64,000 nucleotides of DNA from Nemertoderma westbladi (Eukaryota > Xenacoelomorpha > Nemertodermatida > Nemertodermatidae). Both the position numbers and the translations under genes were made by a program. A model generated the notes under the pieces. The model did not search any database. It saw nothing but the letters and a program-made list of their open reading frames with translations, and had not been told where the DNA came from. Within the stretch, counting starts at the first letter, position 1; each line of letters opens with the position of its first letter. Location of the stretch: positions 1 to 64,000 of the forward strand of contig JAUCBJ010007962.1 in the NCBI GenBank assembly GCA_032718475.1. Direction: 5' to 3'. Positions 10,699 through 21,301 of this stretch are shown here, piece after piece.

Positions 10699-13293
10699 AT
10701 GTCTGACACTCAGCAAAACCTGTCAGACAGTCTAATCGATACAACCATCTGTGACACAGATAGGAGTGTGGAGCGATTAAGAAAGGAGTTCAGCTCACCT
10801 CCTACTGAAAGAAAGGTCATCCCTCCAGTAGTAGTATCAGACCCTAAGCTAATCCAACACCGTAGGTCTATCATCGGCACTCGGGCCCAAGTCAAACGGA
10901 ACCAGGAAGCAGCTGTCCCACAGCAGCAACAGCCTAGTCAAGAAACTTGTTCCCAGCGATCCGATAGCTCCAGTAGTTCGGATACTGTCGAGCTGACCCC
11001 CGAACGCGGATTGCAGATGGCGGCTACAGCCTACTCGGATCCCCTTCTCACCCTTCCTGCCGCAGTGCTAACTACTATATTGATTGCGGTGGAGGAACAT
11101 CAAGCTGATTGGGCGAGAAGTAAGCGAGCGACCCAAGATAATTATGCGGGATACGCCAGGGAAGAATTGATGTCTATTGTCGAGTCACAATGGAACTTTC
11201 CCGGACCCGGACTCCCGTTAGATTTGTCCGAGGCTACTTGGGAGGATATATACAGGATGGGAGTGACTAAAGATACAATGGACCCAGCTGTTTGGAAGAG
11301 GTCGGCAGCAGGATATGTGCAGGGATTCTTCGGCTCCTTGGAGCAATTGGAAGAACAACTGTTTCGACAACCCCTAGGACCTCAAGAGCAGGAAGAGCTG
11401 CTATATCAAGTACGCGAAAGAACCCTGCGCATTAGACTAATCCTATCAGCCTTTGAGGAAACTTCCAAAAGAAGACAGGACACGTCGCTGCAGGTTGCTG
11501 TCAAAACTTGGTTCCAGCGGGTAGGTCTCAAAGTACAAGAAACGGACCAGTGGAAATCCCAGCTGTCTGAGAGACTAACCTATGAAGAACCAACCGATGC
11601 CACCCTTTCTCAAGTGGAAGGCGAAGAGACCGCAGAGAGACCACGAACGAGAGACGCCATCGACATATATCTGTCCGACTATCAGCGATTCCTAGGAGAC
11701 GAAGAGTTGAGGAGACGGCTGTCTGGACTTTCCCCTAATAGTGAAGGAACCCAGCGTGTGTTAGACTCAATCGATGCTGAAATGTTAGCTGCTAACCAAG
11801 CTGAGTTTGATGAAAAACTCCGCCTCACTAGAGTCCAAGAAGAACTAGTAAAGAAAAAAAGGATAGAGGACCGAAAGGCAGCTGCAGTAACAGCGGCAAT
11901 GGCCGAAGTGGAAGCAGAAAGAAAGGCAGCGGCGGCAGAAGTAGAAGCAGAAAGAAAGGCAGCGGCGGCAGAAGTAGAAGCAGAAAGAAAGGCAGCGGCG
12001 GCAGAAGCAGAAGCAGAAAGAAAGGCAGCGGCGGCAGAAGCCGAAGCAGAAAGAAAAGCGACTGTGGCAGCAGCAAAGGCAGTGGCAGAAGCAGAACAGA
12101 GGGCGTCTGAAGAGACCACACAACTGGAGTTGGAAAATCTTCAAGAGACGCAAGATTGCATAAATAAACAGTTAACTGCTAGTCAAATGCAGATGAGGAG
12201 TCGATCTACTCCCAAACGCCAGGGATACACCTCATCAGAGGAAAGCGAAACCACCGATCCTGAAGGCGGAGGAAATAGATCTCGTCTAAGCAGGCGTAGA
12301 AAAACATCTCACCATCACAAATTGCCTGATTTGCCCCCAGCGGTTAGAAGACAACTAGCTAGCCCAGACTTAGGTAGTATAGAACCTACAGACCAAATTA
12401 TTAAGGTCAAAAGACTCCCTACAATAGTCGATGAGCCTGAAATAATTGGGCCTGTCGTTCCCAAAGCCACTACTGTGCTAGAGACCCCTGTACTTCCAGA
12501 GCTTAACTCTAAATTCCCTTTACACAGGACTACACTGCCTGTACCCGGTAGAACAGTCCATGAGAATATCCCTGTCCTGGAAGCTGAGAGAGAAATCAAA
12601 GATTTGTCTCCCGTCGTCCCGCGTCAGCCCGCTACAATGTTGGCGACTCCCGCTTCGGCGGTCGAGTGGGTAGAGGAGGGACGGCGGGGGATGAATCTCC
12701 TGCTCGGACAGATGCAGGAGACTGTCCACCAGCTTAAGGGAACAGTAAGGGAAGGTAGGGCAGAATTGCAAGAAGTGCAGCAAAGTATCGCACTGGAACG
12801 CGACAAATTAGTCAATATACAAAAGGGCATACCAATACCCCCTGTAACATTGTGTCAACCTGTTAGGTCTGAAGTATTACATGCGCAAGGTGTGGAGCCT
12901 ACATGCATCTATACTGCTAGTGAAGTGGAAACTCCTATAGCAAACCCTATTAAGGGTGATTATAGACCTGTTGTTAATGATATTCCCTATAGACCTGATA
13001 ATGATCCGAGAAATTTATATACCGATAATTCGATATTAAATAACACGATGGCCCAAGAAAGCTTTACGCGTCAGATGGCTAGAACAGAAGCCCGCCAAGC
13101 GGTCAAAGTGGGAGAGATCGTCAAATTCAATGGAGATGAGATGAAATGGTTACCTTTCAACGAATATTACAAAGACAGCATACAGAACTCTGTGCTATCT
13201 AACGGAGAGAAACTTAGGTTCCTCATCAAGTGCTTGGAAGGACCTCCCAAGTTAATGGCGTTAAAGTTTATTGGACATCCAGAAGGATTATGA
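10699..13293 (+). CDS. gag: Gag protein of element B
   Basis: 864 codons from ATG at 10699. The start is chosen because it follows the long untranslated leader and opens an acidic S/T-rich N-terminus. Residues about 365-470 form an A/E/K/R coiled coil with five 11-residue repeats (11905-12069). The C-terminal 90 residues (KFNGDEMKWLPFNEYY onward) match the start of a Pao/DUF1759-type Gag core. The frame meets a TGA at 13291-13293 inside this domain, and the same frame runs on (QVWDTLNIRYGN) through zinc knuckles and protease to 15390. The stop is therefore either a decay mutation or a leaky UGA followed by C. Gag would assemble particles in the cytoplasm and bind the element RNA. Confidence 0.8.
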   Translation: MSDTQQNLSDSLIDTTICDTDRSVERLRKEFSSPPTERKVIPPVVVSDPKLIQHRRSIIGTRAQVKRNQEAAVPQQQQPSQETCSQRSDSSSSSDTVELTPERGLQMAATAYSDPLLTLPAAVLTTILIAVEEHQADWARSKRATQDNYAGYAREELMSIVESQWNFPGPGLPLDLSEATWEDIYRMGVTKDTMDPAVWKRSAAGYVQGFFGSLEQLEEQLFRQPLGPQEQEELLYQVRERTLRIRLILSAFEETSKRRQDTSLQVAVKTWFQRVGLKVQETDQWKSQLSERLTYEEPTDATLSQVEGEETAERPRTRDAIDIYLSDYQRFLGDEELRRRLSGLSPNSEGTQRVLDSIDAEMLAANQAEFDEKLRLTRVQEELVKKKRIEDRKAAAVTAAMAEVEAERKAAAAEVEAERKAAAAEVEAERKAAAAEAEAERKAAAAEAEAERKATVAAAKAVAEAEQRASEETTQLELENLQETQDCINKQLTASQMQMRSRSTPKRQGYTSSEESETTDPEGGGNRSRLSRRRKTSHHHKLPDLPPAVRRQLASPDLGSIEPTDQIIKVKRLPTIVDEPEIIGPVVPKATTVLETPVLPELNSKFPLHRTTLPVPGRTVHENIPVLEAEREIKDLSPVVPRQPATMLATPASAVEWVEEGRRGMNLLLGQMQETVHQLKGTVREGRAELQEVQQSIALERDKLVNIQKGIPIPPVTLCQPVRSEVLHAQGVEPTCIYTASEVETPIANPIKGDYRPVVNDIPYRPDNDPRNLYTDNSILNNTMAQESFTRQMARTEARQAVKVGEIVKFNGDEMKWLPFNEYYKDSIQNSVLSNGEKLRFLIKCLEGPPKLMALKFIGHPEGL
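11905..12069 (+). repeat. 33-bp tandem repeats encoding AEVEAERKAAA units
   Basis: Five 33-bp units. The amino acid sequence differs completely from the hendecad array of element A, but the period and the place in gag are the same. Confidence 0.9.
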
Positions 13294-15390
13294 CAAGTTT
13301 GGGATACATTAAACATCAGGTATGGTAACAAGGATAACATAGCTAAGTATTTGTATGCAAAATTAGTAGCCCCCCGAAACTTCCTTAGTAGCGGTATTAT
13401 AGAGTTTTCCGATGAGATTCAGGAGATCTGTAGACAATTGGACTGGTTAGGTAAGTCTCATGAATATCAGAGTTCCATGGTTATTGGAGCAGTAGTCTCT
13501 ACTTTACCAAAGGGTGGAGTATGTACACGTTGGGACAAGAAAGTGTTGTATATGAATGAGCAGCAACGACGAAGCCCTACCATGGCTGATCTCATGTCCT
13601 TCTTAGATAGTGAAGTAAAATTACAACTCATAAAGCAGTCCAGAGAGAAAACATCGGAAAATAAGGTAAGTGAGAAACCCGTTTCTAGGAGAAGGATAAT
13701 ACCAGTGTGTTATACTGACGACGGCGAAAGCCAAGCTTCTCAAGAAGAGGACAGCGGGAAAGACACAGCAAAATCTTACTATGACAACAAGACCTATAAA
13801 GACGTAAGTAAATACAAGTCTCGAACCAGTGACAGGAGAGAACAGGTAACAACAACTCCTCCTACGTCTCCTAAGAGAATTTACGGAAGAAAGCCCGAAG
13901 AAAGAACGAGAGTGCATAACGTTACCCAAGGTAAGGTGAGTAACATCAAACCAAAATGTGCGCTGTGCGACGGGCCCCACCGTTTGAGTGCGTGTGCTGA
14001 ATTTCTGAAGAAATCCCTTGTAGACAGACGTACAGTCCTGTGGAATAAGCGGTTATGCTATAATTGCCTCAGATCAGGACACCAACGGCGAACCTGTTAC
14101 TCCGACGTAAAGTGTGCAAAGTGTGGCGCGAAACATCACATCTTGTTACACAGTGAGTTCGAACGAAACAACCCGAGTCAGGTAAGTGAGCCCGAACTAC
14201 ATGTCCAATTCAGTGATGTAAATGACACTGATCAAGAGTCTGAGATGGAAGGATTCTATACTGACGAATTCTCCGACGCCAACGAATCCTGTTACCTAAT
14301 AAATACCTCAGTGTATCGAGCACTTACTTATGAAAAGGACACCGACAATGAGTTCCCCCCAACTACTTTTGCCAGACAACCATCTTGGAAAGCTCCAACT
14401 TCCAATGTAGGAATCAGAGAATTTCCTGTAGTGCAGGTAAGAGTTCATGGTCCTAACAAAAGTTACATAGTGAACGCCCTCCTTGACTCCGGCAGCACAG
14501 GAAAATTCATCGATCAAGAACTAGCCGAAGATATCTTTGCTGGACAACCCAAATTCCGGACTAAATTGAATATGTCAGGAATTATGCAGGTTTGGAAATC
14601 TACCCTAACGGCAGACTACTATGTAGGTGTGTTGTCCACCCCCCAGGATAAATTAGGAGCACAAGGTATAAGGTCGGTAAAAATGGTGGCTATAAAGAAC
14701 TTCGCTACTACCCAAGCAGACCTTTATAATTGGGACGAGGATGAGAGCATCCAACATCTTAAGATACCTCGATTCCAGACAGATTATCCTGGAGTGCAAA
14801 TACTCATCGGCCAAAACGCGCATGAGGCGCTCGAGACATTGGAGAAACGGCCTACTCAACCGCAGCCACTACAAACCTATGCGGTAAGAACTAGAGTAGG
14901 TTGGTACTTCACTGGCCCTTCCCGTAGAACTCTCAAAGAGAGATTACCTCAACAACAGGTATACCAAGTAAAGGAATGGGAAGTGGAGAGCAGTGATGTG
15001 GACGATCCAACTGAGGGAACACCATACTCCTCAGATAATGACGATATTAACTCCAATGTAGATCAATGGAGACATTGTCTTGGGACGATTAATCCAGCCG
15101 ACATCGCTTCCAGAGGAGCAACTCCTCAAGAACTGATAGATAATCCAGGCTGGTTAGGTGGATCCTACTTCTTAAGTAAAGAAGAAGGAGAATGGCCTCC
15201 TCATCTTACCCCGGTGAAGATTAGACAGGCCAAGGGAGCGGAGAAAGTAACACAACAACTAAATCGCCCAGCTAGTCGTTTATGTTTACTGGAAAGAGAC
15301 CGAAAACTGTCCGGAAACTATGGAAGGCAAGATACTCTTCCTACGACCACTTCCCTAATCCGACAAATATCTAGGGACTCCATAACGTAA
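13294..15390 (+). pseudogene. pol: Gag C-terminus, zinc knuckles, protease and RNase H tail of B; RT deleted
   Basis: Same frame as gag after the TGA. Residue numbers count from 13351. Zinc knuckles: CALCDGPHRLSAC (203), CYNCLRSGHQRRTC (236), CAKCGAKHH (255). An aspartic protease of the DUF1758 type follows with LLDSGST (catalytic Asp 379) and the conserved QILIGQNAHE segment. The family would then have RT, but an acidic spacer joins in frame at about residue 570 to DQWRHC...NPADIASRG, the last motif of Pao RNase H. Integrase is absent and the frame ends at 15390. A clean in-frame deletion of roughly 1.5 kb or more of pol is inferred. The protease looks intact; the element cannot reverse transcribe itself. 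Confidence 0.85.
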
Positions 15391-17021
15391 TAACATATGG
15401 AGTGGGCGTGTGACTATATCATTTTATATTTGTTTTTATTTTATATTTATGTATGTATTATTATGTAATTTTATTATAATCGTTTCCTTTAATTTTATTT
15501 AGTAGAATGTTATTTTAGTGATTATTTAGTAAATTAGTGCAATATATTAGTGTTTATTACGTACGTAATTACTTATAATATATATTTAGTGCGACGGCGA
15601 GAAAATAATTATTTTTCTATTTCCTTACTGTCCGTATCATATTATAAATAGGTGACTACAGTAAGATGAAATGTCCGTACTTATTAAAGTACAATAAAGC
15701 CACTACTATATTCAAGTATTATTGGTAGGCAGAGTATTAGGAATGCAAAGTTCAGATCCTCGTGTCTCGGCTAAACCAAGCTCTAGGTAGACCTTGGAAA
15801 CGACTTGCCTCTTCACACTGACATTGCTTCGTGCGATATTGCTCTTCTACCTTATATTAAATAATACATATAGTAGCGTGATGTCCCTATAACAGTAGCG
15901 TAAAACGCAAATAAATCTGTTAAACTTTTTGACCATCTGTAATTCTAGTCGATTAAGATATCGTGGCACCCACCGATATACTTGAAAGACAAATTCTAGA
16001 ATCAGTGGTTAACGTCCCCAGACAAGTTCTGGAATAAATCGGTGCCTATCTTAAATATTAATTTAATATTTATTAAAATCTGTAAAATTCAGATCCTTTA
16101 AAATTTCTAGTCAATTAAGATATCGCAGCACTTACCGATACTCTTAAAAGACAATTTTCATAGAATTAAGGATCCTATGTCCCCAGACCTGCTCTGGAAT
16201 CAAATTGTGTCAATTTTAACATCAAATAATAAAATTCACGGGAATAAATTTAAATTCATATTTTAAATGAATTTCATAAATTGTCATTTTGTGCAATTTA
16301 TAACATTCCCAAAATTCCATTAATTAATAGATCATGGGAGCGGAGATTCATCCTATTGAGTGTATTAGAGTGCGAGAATCTCCAACATATAGTCAATAGC
16401 CGATAAAATTAATAAAATCATGCATAAAGAGGATATTGACAATTAAAGAATTATTATTAAATAGCATCCCAGATCTGTATGCATGAGAATTACCCTAATT
16501 CTACCGCTAGCATTCCATAATGTCACCATAGCAACACCCACGCTAGAATCAGAAGCAAGTTAAGAGAACAATAGAAAGCTTGTCCCATTGCATAGCATAG
16601 AGAATACATAGCACACTGTTAGTATCCAAGGATACACAGTAATAACGTGACATTCTGGAATGCACTGACTAACGGACAAATGGCCTGTATGTGTACAATT
16701 GGTGACAGTTGTGTGGAATTTGTGCGTTTATAGGTGAATGTTACTGCTAAAGTATGTTTACAGTAGCTAGTCGCAATTGTGAAAGTAGCCCAACTCTCCT
16801 ATAGAAAGAACCTCAAGTGGATTCAAGCCTTTGGGACGGACAGTGGAGTGACTTGTGCCGGTTATCGTTGTCGTGCTGTTGCTACATGTTGGCGTAAATA
16901 CCGCGACGACAGTACATCGGCGCTGAGAATCCCACTGTCCGGGGGCAAAGAGAGGTAGGCAGCGACGCCCGCTCGCCTAAACATAAACTCATTACAATAT
17001 TAATAAACTCAGATAGCAGAT
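15391..17021 (+). other. Noncoding, repeat- and stem-rich region between pol remnant and ORF3 of B
   Basis: AT-rich. Contains a diverged duplication of about 163 bp (15941-16265, each copy with TCTAGTCRATTAAGATATCG and GTCCCCAGAC). It also has an 8-bp stem GGAGATTC/GAATCTCC (about 16343-16381) and a 17-bp inverted repeat (16510-16526 with 16647-16663, one mismatch) that encloses GTATCCAAGGATAC (16622-16635). No gene seen. Confidence 0.6.
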
Positions 17022-18470
17022 ATGACGGAGTTGATAGAAGATGATCTTGGTATCAGGGAGCGATATACTCTACCTTTACAAGCATTTGTGGATAGCTTGA
17101 TACGCGATGAAGCCGATCCAACCATTACGGAGGACGATGGTCGTTATATCGAACCGCCGATGTCCCAAGAGCAACTTACGCGTGAATTGGACTATCGAAA
17201 ATTCACCGCTCGCTATACGCATCGTAATGGTACATATATGGACTTCCTAACTACCGGCCATCCTATCGATTTACATGATACGGACGATGTAGACACCGAA
17301 AGGGAAATGGTTCTATTTAAATATCATACCCAGCGGAGTCGTAACGATAAACCGAAAATAGATCACGAAAATTCTATTCGTAACAGACTGGGAAGACGAA
17401 CCAATATGCCTAGAATCTGAGGAGATTCAGCCTATCGCGCCCGGAACAGCGACAACGATTACATCCTAGAATGGTATCAAGGTCCACAGTGTCTCACTGC
17501 GTACGATTATCGCCATGCCAACTATGTTTCTCGGCAACGTTGTCGGTTATGCGCATCGAGAGACCATGTTACGCCCATGGACACAAACGTCCGCTGTTCC
17601 TATTTCCACGAACAACCGGCGATGGAAATTTATTGCGCGTATTGCAGACTCAATAACTTGCACATTTTTGCGGTTTGCCCTCAATTTATGACTCAATGGC
17701 ACCATGGTCAACTAAAGGGACGCGCCAGTTTCGATTGCCCTTTTTAATCACGATTTGGAAAGCGTAGATGAAATGATCACACTACGTTACATCAGAGCTT
17801 GGGAAGCGAACGCTGATTTACATTGTGATTCGCGCCATCGTTATTATCCTGGACGCGCTTACGAAGGAGTTTATGCGTTCCATCCTTATCTATTCGCTTC
17901 TGTCGAACAGAAATCACGCATATCGAGTTACGAACTACTGAAGTGCGTCGGAGAATGTATTTCAACCAAGTTCGTACGCAAATTCTCAGGAGTGTTAATC
18001 CCAGCGACCTTCATTCCTATAGCTTAATCAATTATATCCGTCAGGACCCGGACTATGGAGACTTATTTGTTAACTCACACCCCGAGTTACAGGAAGTATA
18101 TCGACGGCCTTATGAATACCGAGCCTGCGAACGCGAGTTGGAAAGAACCATTAAACCCCGGAGGTTTCTAACTGCCTATGGTCCACCCACGGCTCTCGTT
18201 CAGACCACTCGTAAAGGACCCGTAAGAGCGGCTGTCTTGAAACGAGCTCTCAAAGCCGTTAGACCCCTCTCCCCCGACGTTGATGTCAATCAACCCGGTA
18301 CTTCGACTGGCGGATACACCGACCATAATCCTACACCCTCTGATGCAATCATATTGCACCCTTCACCCAGGAGTTATAGCCCTCCTTGTAAAGTGGCTCG
18401 CCCCAAAGAGAAAAGGACTCTGGCTAGCTTTAAAAAACTGCGTAAACGCCGTCCGCGCAAGAAAGACTAA
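17022..18470 (+). pseudogene. ORF3 of element B, zinc-knuckle protein, broken
   Basis: Starts at ATG 17022. Frame 0 is stopped by TGA at 17418-17420, then continues open to 17748 through a Cys/His-rich stretch from 17541: CRLCASRDH, then a degenerate Cys/His pair, then CAYCRLNNLHIFAVC followed by PQF. Coding then slips by one base (about 17750-17940) and returns to frame 0 until 18470, ending in a very basic KKLRKRRPRKKD tail. The original ORF would be near 480 codons. The middle resembles the triple-knuckle region of ORF3 of A, and a VRRMYFNQV segment recalls VREYFRQL there. It lies downstream of pol and just before the polypurine tract, where envelope genes sit in some retroelements, but there is no signal peptide or membrane segment. 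Function is unknown; nucleic-acid binding is inferred. Confidence 0.6.
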
Positions 18471-18540
18471 CTGTTTAGAGTATTTACGTATATTAGAAAC
18501 TGTGATTTTGTATATTTTATAGACTCAAATCCCATTTTCT

Positions 18541-18548
18541 GGGAGCGG
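18541..18548 (+). other. Polypurine tract of B
   Basis: GGGAGCGG directly precedes the TG of the 3' LTR, the expected plus-strand primer position. Confidence 0.7.
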
Positions 18549-19788
18549 TGTAAAAGCTTCTGTGGGATATAACTGGCCCCTTTGCTTCGCAATCCAGTTT
18601 CTCCCCAGGCGCTGGAATACTCTAAAAGGTTCTCTAACTGTATATATATTCCCCTCGCCCGCAAGGTACCATTACAGGTATTTTAACGGACATAAAAGTC
18701 ATTCTTCTATATACGTGCTTTGGCGGACATGGTAAGGCAAAAAACCCGCAATGCACCAAATGCCTTTACACGGCTTGGCCTTGATGATTCAGATTGCGAC
18801 ATCTAGCAGCTGGTTGCTGGCATGGAAACAGCCATTGGACGCATGGTTCTTTGTTTGGCTTGAGCCAATCAGAGCGATTTCTTCTGTCGACGTGTAGATA
18901 TTCGGCCGATGATACTAGGAGTGTTCAGTCTTACTGTTTTTGTGATACTGTTGTGTTCCTTCTATCTAGGCCAGGAACACCGGCTCTAGAGTCAATTCGT
19001 TTCAGACTTTAGAAGAAACATTAGTAGGCTTAAGATTATAGAGCATATAACTGTTATCAGTGCAACACGGCACATACATTGTCATATCATATCTTAACCT
19101 ACCGTCTTAATGCTGTTTACTGTTGTGTTTTGATTGAATATTATTTGGAGAACATTTATAAAGAACCCAAATTTCCCAATTTTCTTGATACACTACAGGT
19201 TAGAGAGATGGGTTATATATAGCGATTGCGACTTATATTATTGTGGTTTGTAGTGAATTTAATGCTATTTGATAAGCACTACATGAGTCCGTTGCTGTTC
19301 TCTTTATATATGATAAAATTCATTGACGGTCGGCAAATTAGTGAGCAGTATTATGTTTTACCGGTAGTGTGCATGATTGTGACTGATAACTAAGCATTTT
19401 CTAAAGAATGCGCCTCATACGTGAATCATAAGCCTTACCGACTTGCCGTTGTGATTAGTATAAGTCATATCTCTGTTTACCTAGATAGAGCGCCACGTCC
19501 TAAAGGAACTGTTAATATTTCCCGAAAGTGAATAATATTAGTCAGAAATTATTTATTAACGATCAATCGAATAATACAATAGGCTTACACTGCAATAATA
19601 ATCTAAGCCCTCAGAATCCAGTCTCCCGGGTATATCCAGCAGGTGAATGGACGCGCACTAGGCTGGCTTCTGCTAATGTTGTGTTTATTGGTATTAAATA
19701 TTTGTCAACTTCTAAAGTCTATTTATAAACCAAAAGACATATAAATTTTGGCATGTTAAACTGCTAAAGGTCTTCAAAAGCGCATACA
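18549..19788 (+). repeat. 3' LTR of element B
   Basis: 1240 bp, from TGTAAAAGC to GCGCATACA, nearly identical to 7222-8461 and followed at once by CATGG. Confidence 0.95.
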
Positions 19789-19793
19789 CATGG
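19789..19793. repeat. Target-site duplication of element B, right copy
   Basis: CATGG, identical to 7217-7221. Confidence 0.95.
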
Positions 19794-20235
19794 TGATCAC
19801 GCCGAAGTTTTGAAAAGCGTAATAAGACGTTTAAACATGCGTTACCGACAGAAATGGCGCAAATTAGAGAATAAGTTGGAAGGTCAAGGTAAAGTATTGA
19901 CACTTCAACACATTCATGACATGATAGCCATAGACGCATTAGCAGAGATGAAGTCAAACTTCTCAGAGGAGAATATGAGGGAGTCTAAGCCTGTTACTGG
20001 TAAGTCAATGGTAAGTTTTGACGATGACAGGACCACTGTGACTTTTAACTCAGTAGACAGATATGATTCGAGTACCCCAGCCTTTAGATCAGACTCGCGA
20101 GTATGGTCAGGTGAGCGGTTAGATAGACCTAGGTTAAAGCAACAGGAGTTGCCGGATGGATTTGTAGGTTGCCAATTCTGCTTGCTAAAAGAGGTAAGAT
20201 CTGATGACAATAAGTTGGACAGTTGCAGACGGTTT
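19794..20235 (+). pseudogene. gag: Gag core of element A, second half
   Basis: Continues the Gag core interrupted by element B; the frame of 7106-7221 joins across a single CATGG into DHAEVLKSVIRRLNM. It has the helical HAE...MRYRQKWRKLEN and the HIHDMIAIDALAEM segment typical of the C-terminal half of Pao Gag, then a first degenerate knuckle (CQFC...C) that lost its His. A single-base frameshift near 20230 moves coding into the frame of the next feature. Confidence 0.75.
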
Positions 20236-21190
20236 CAAAGAATTAAATTCGGAACAGAGAAGAGTTCAAGTGCGGACGTTGGACACCTGTTGGGCATGTC
20301 TTGCGCCAGGCCATGTACGGCGGCAGTGCCCGAACAGCAAGGATGGATGCATGGAATGCGGCAGACTACATCACAAGTTGCTACATGCGGATTTCCATAC
20401 CCCAACGGACCGTTACTTACAGAGAAATCCTCAAAGGAAGGGGAGCAAAGAACCCGTATCGATAAGAAGAAATACGTATACTGGCATCCAGGACGATGGT
20501 TATCAACCAGGTTCGTCGGACGAGGATGGCGAGGCGAGCGCGAGAGAAGTGACCTGCCAAGGTTTCACCGCGGATAGTTCATCGACCAGCGCACGGACGT
20601 ATTTATCATCGGCCACGTCGGAAATATTTAGCATGATTCCGGTGAAACTTACTGGGGATAAGGGATCGAAGAGAATATATGTGATGTTGGACACTGCGTC
20701 CACATTATCATATATCGACGAGGAAGTGGCGAGAGCCGTTTCTAGCTTCCAGGACGCCGAGGAAATCCAAATAGAGTTAAACTCCATGCACGGGGTAGGG
20801 GACCTCAAGGGACACAGAATTTCGGTAGAACTAGATTCCCTACTTCCGAGAGACCAACATACTCGACAAGAACGGAGAGCTTTGCCATTAGATGGATTCA
20901 AGTGTCTAGCTATGAAGGGGTTCGGCAGGCAGTTAGGTAAGGTGCCGCCGATGAGTCCCATAGCACAGGAGTATTTTGACAAGCTCAAAGTACCGAGACA
21001 CCAGGTAGGTTATAGGAATGTTTCTATGTTGATTGGTGCAGAACAGCTGATCGCACACCAAATATGGGAAACGAGACCAGCTGAGCCGCATGTCAATGGA
21101 CCACATGCCTATAGGACTATATTAGGTTGGTATACAAGAGTACCCATGTCTTATGAGTTTACAGGTGGCGACAAGCCAATAGATAGATAG
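20204..21190 (+). pseudogene. pol: Nucleocapsid knuckles and aspartic protease of element A
   Basis: Residues 29-42 form a canonical CX2CX4HX4C knuckle (CWACLAPGHVRRQC). A second, CMECGRLHHKLLH, follows at 49, the usual BEL/Pao arrangement. The protease begins near residue 150; its catalytic triad reads Asp163-Thr-Ala instead of DTG/DSG, which would impair activity. The SMLIGAEQLIAHQIWETRPAEP segment matches the flap and end of DUF1758-type proteases. The frame closes with TAG at 21188 but the same frame continues into RT, so this is an internal stop in a gag-pol polyprotein. Confidence 0.8.
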
Positions 21191-21301
21191 GACGGATTAC
21201 AGCCTATAACTGAACCACCGTTAGTAGAACCACCAGACATAGACGAGTTTAGGAGAACCTGTATTGACCATTATAGTGACGTTAGCGAGTCGGACGAGGA
21301 G

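Larger units (their letters stand above)
7222..19788 (+). mobile_element. Element B: BEL/Pao-like LTR retrotransposon nested in A, lacking RT and integrase
   Basis: 1240-bp LTRs at 7222-8461 and 18549-19788 are flanked by CATGG duplications. Internal order: 2.2-kb repeat-rich leader, gag, zinc knuckles, protease, a short RNase H tail, 1.6 kb of structured noncoding DNA, and a degenerate zinc-knuckle ORF3. RT, most of RNase H and integrase are missing. LTRs differ at about ten positions by eye. Its gag, knuckles and protease resemble those of A, so the two are related but distinct families. Confidence 0.92.
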
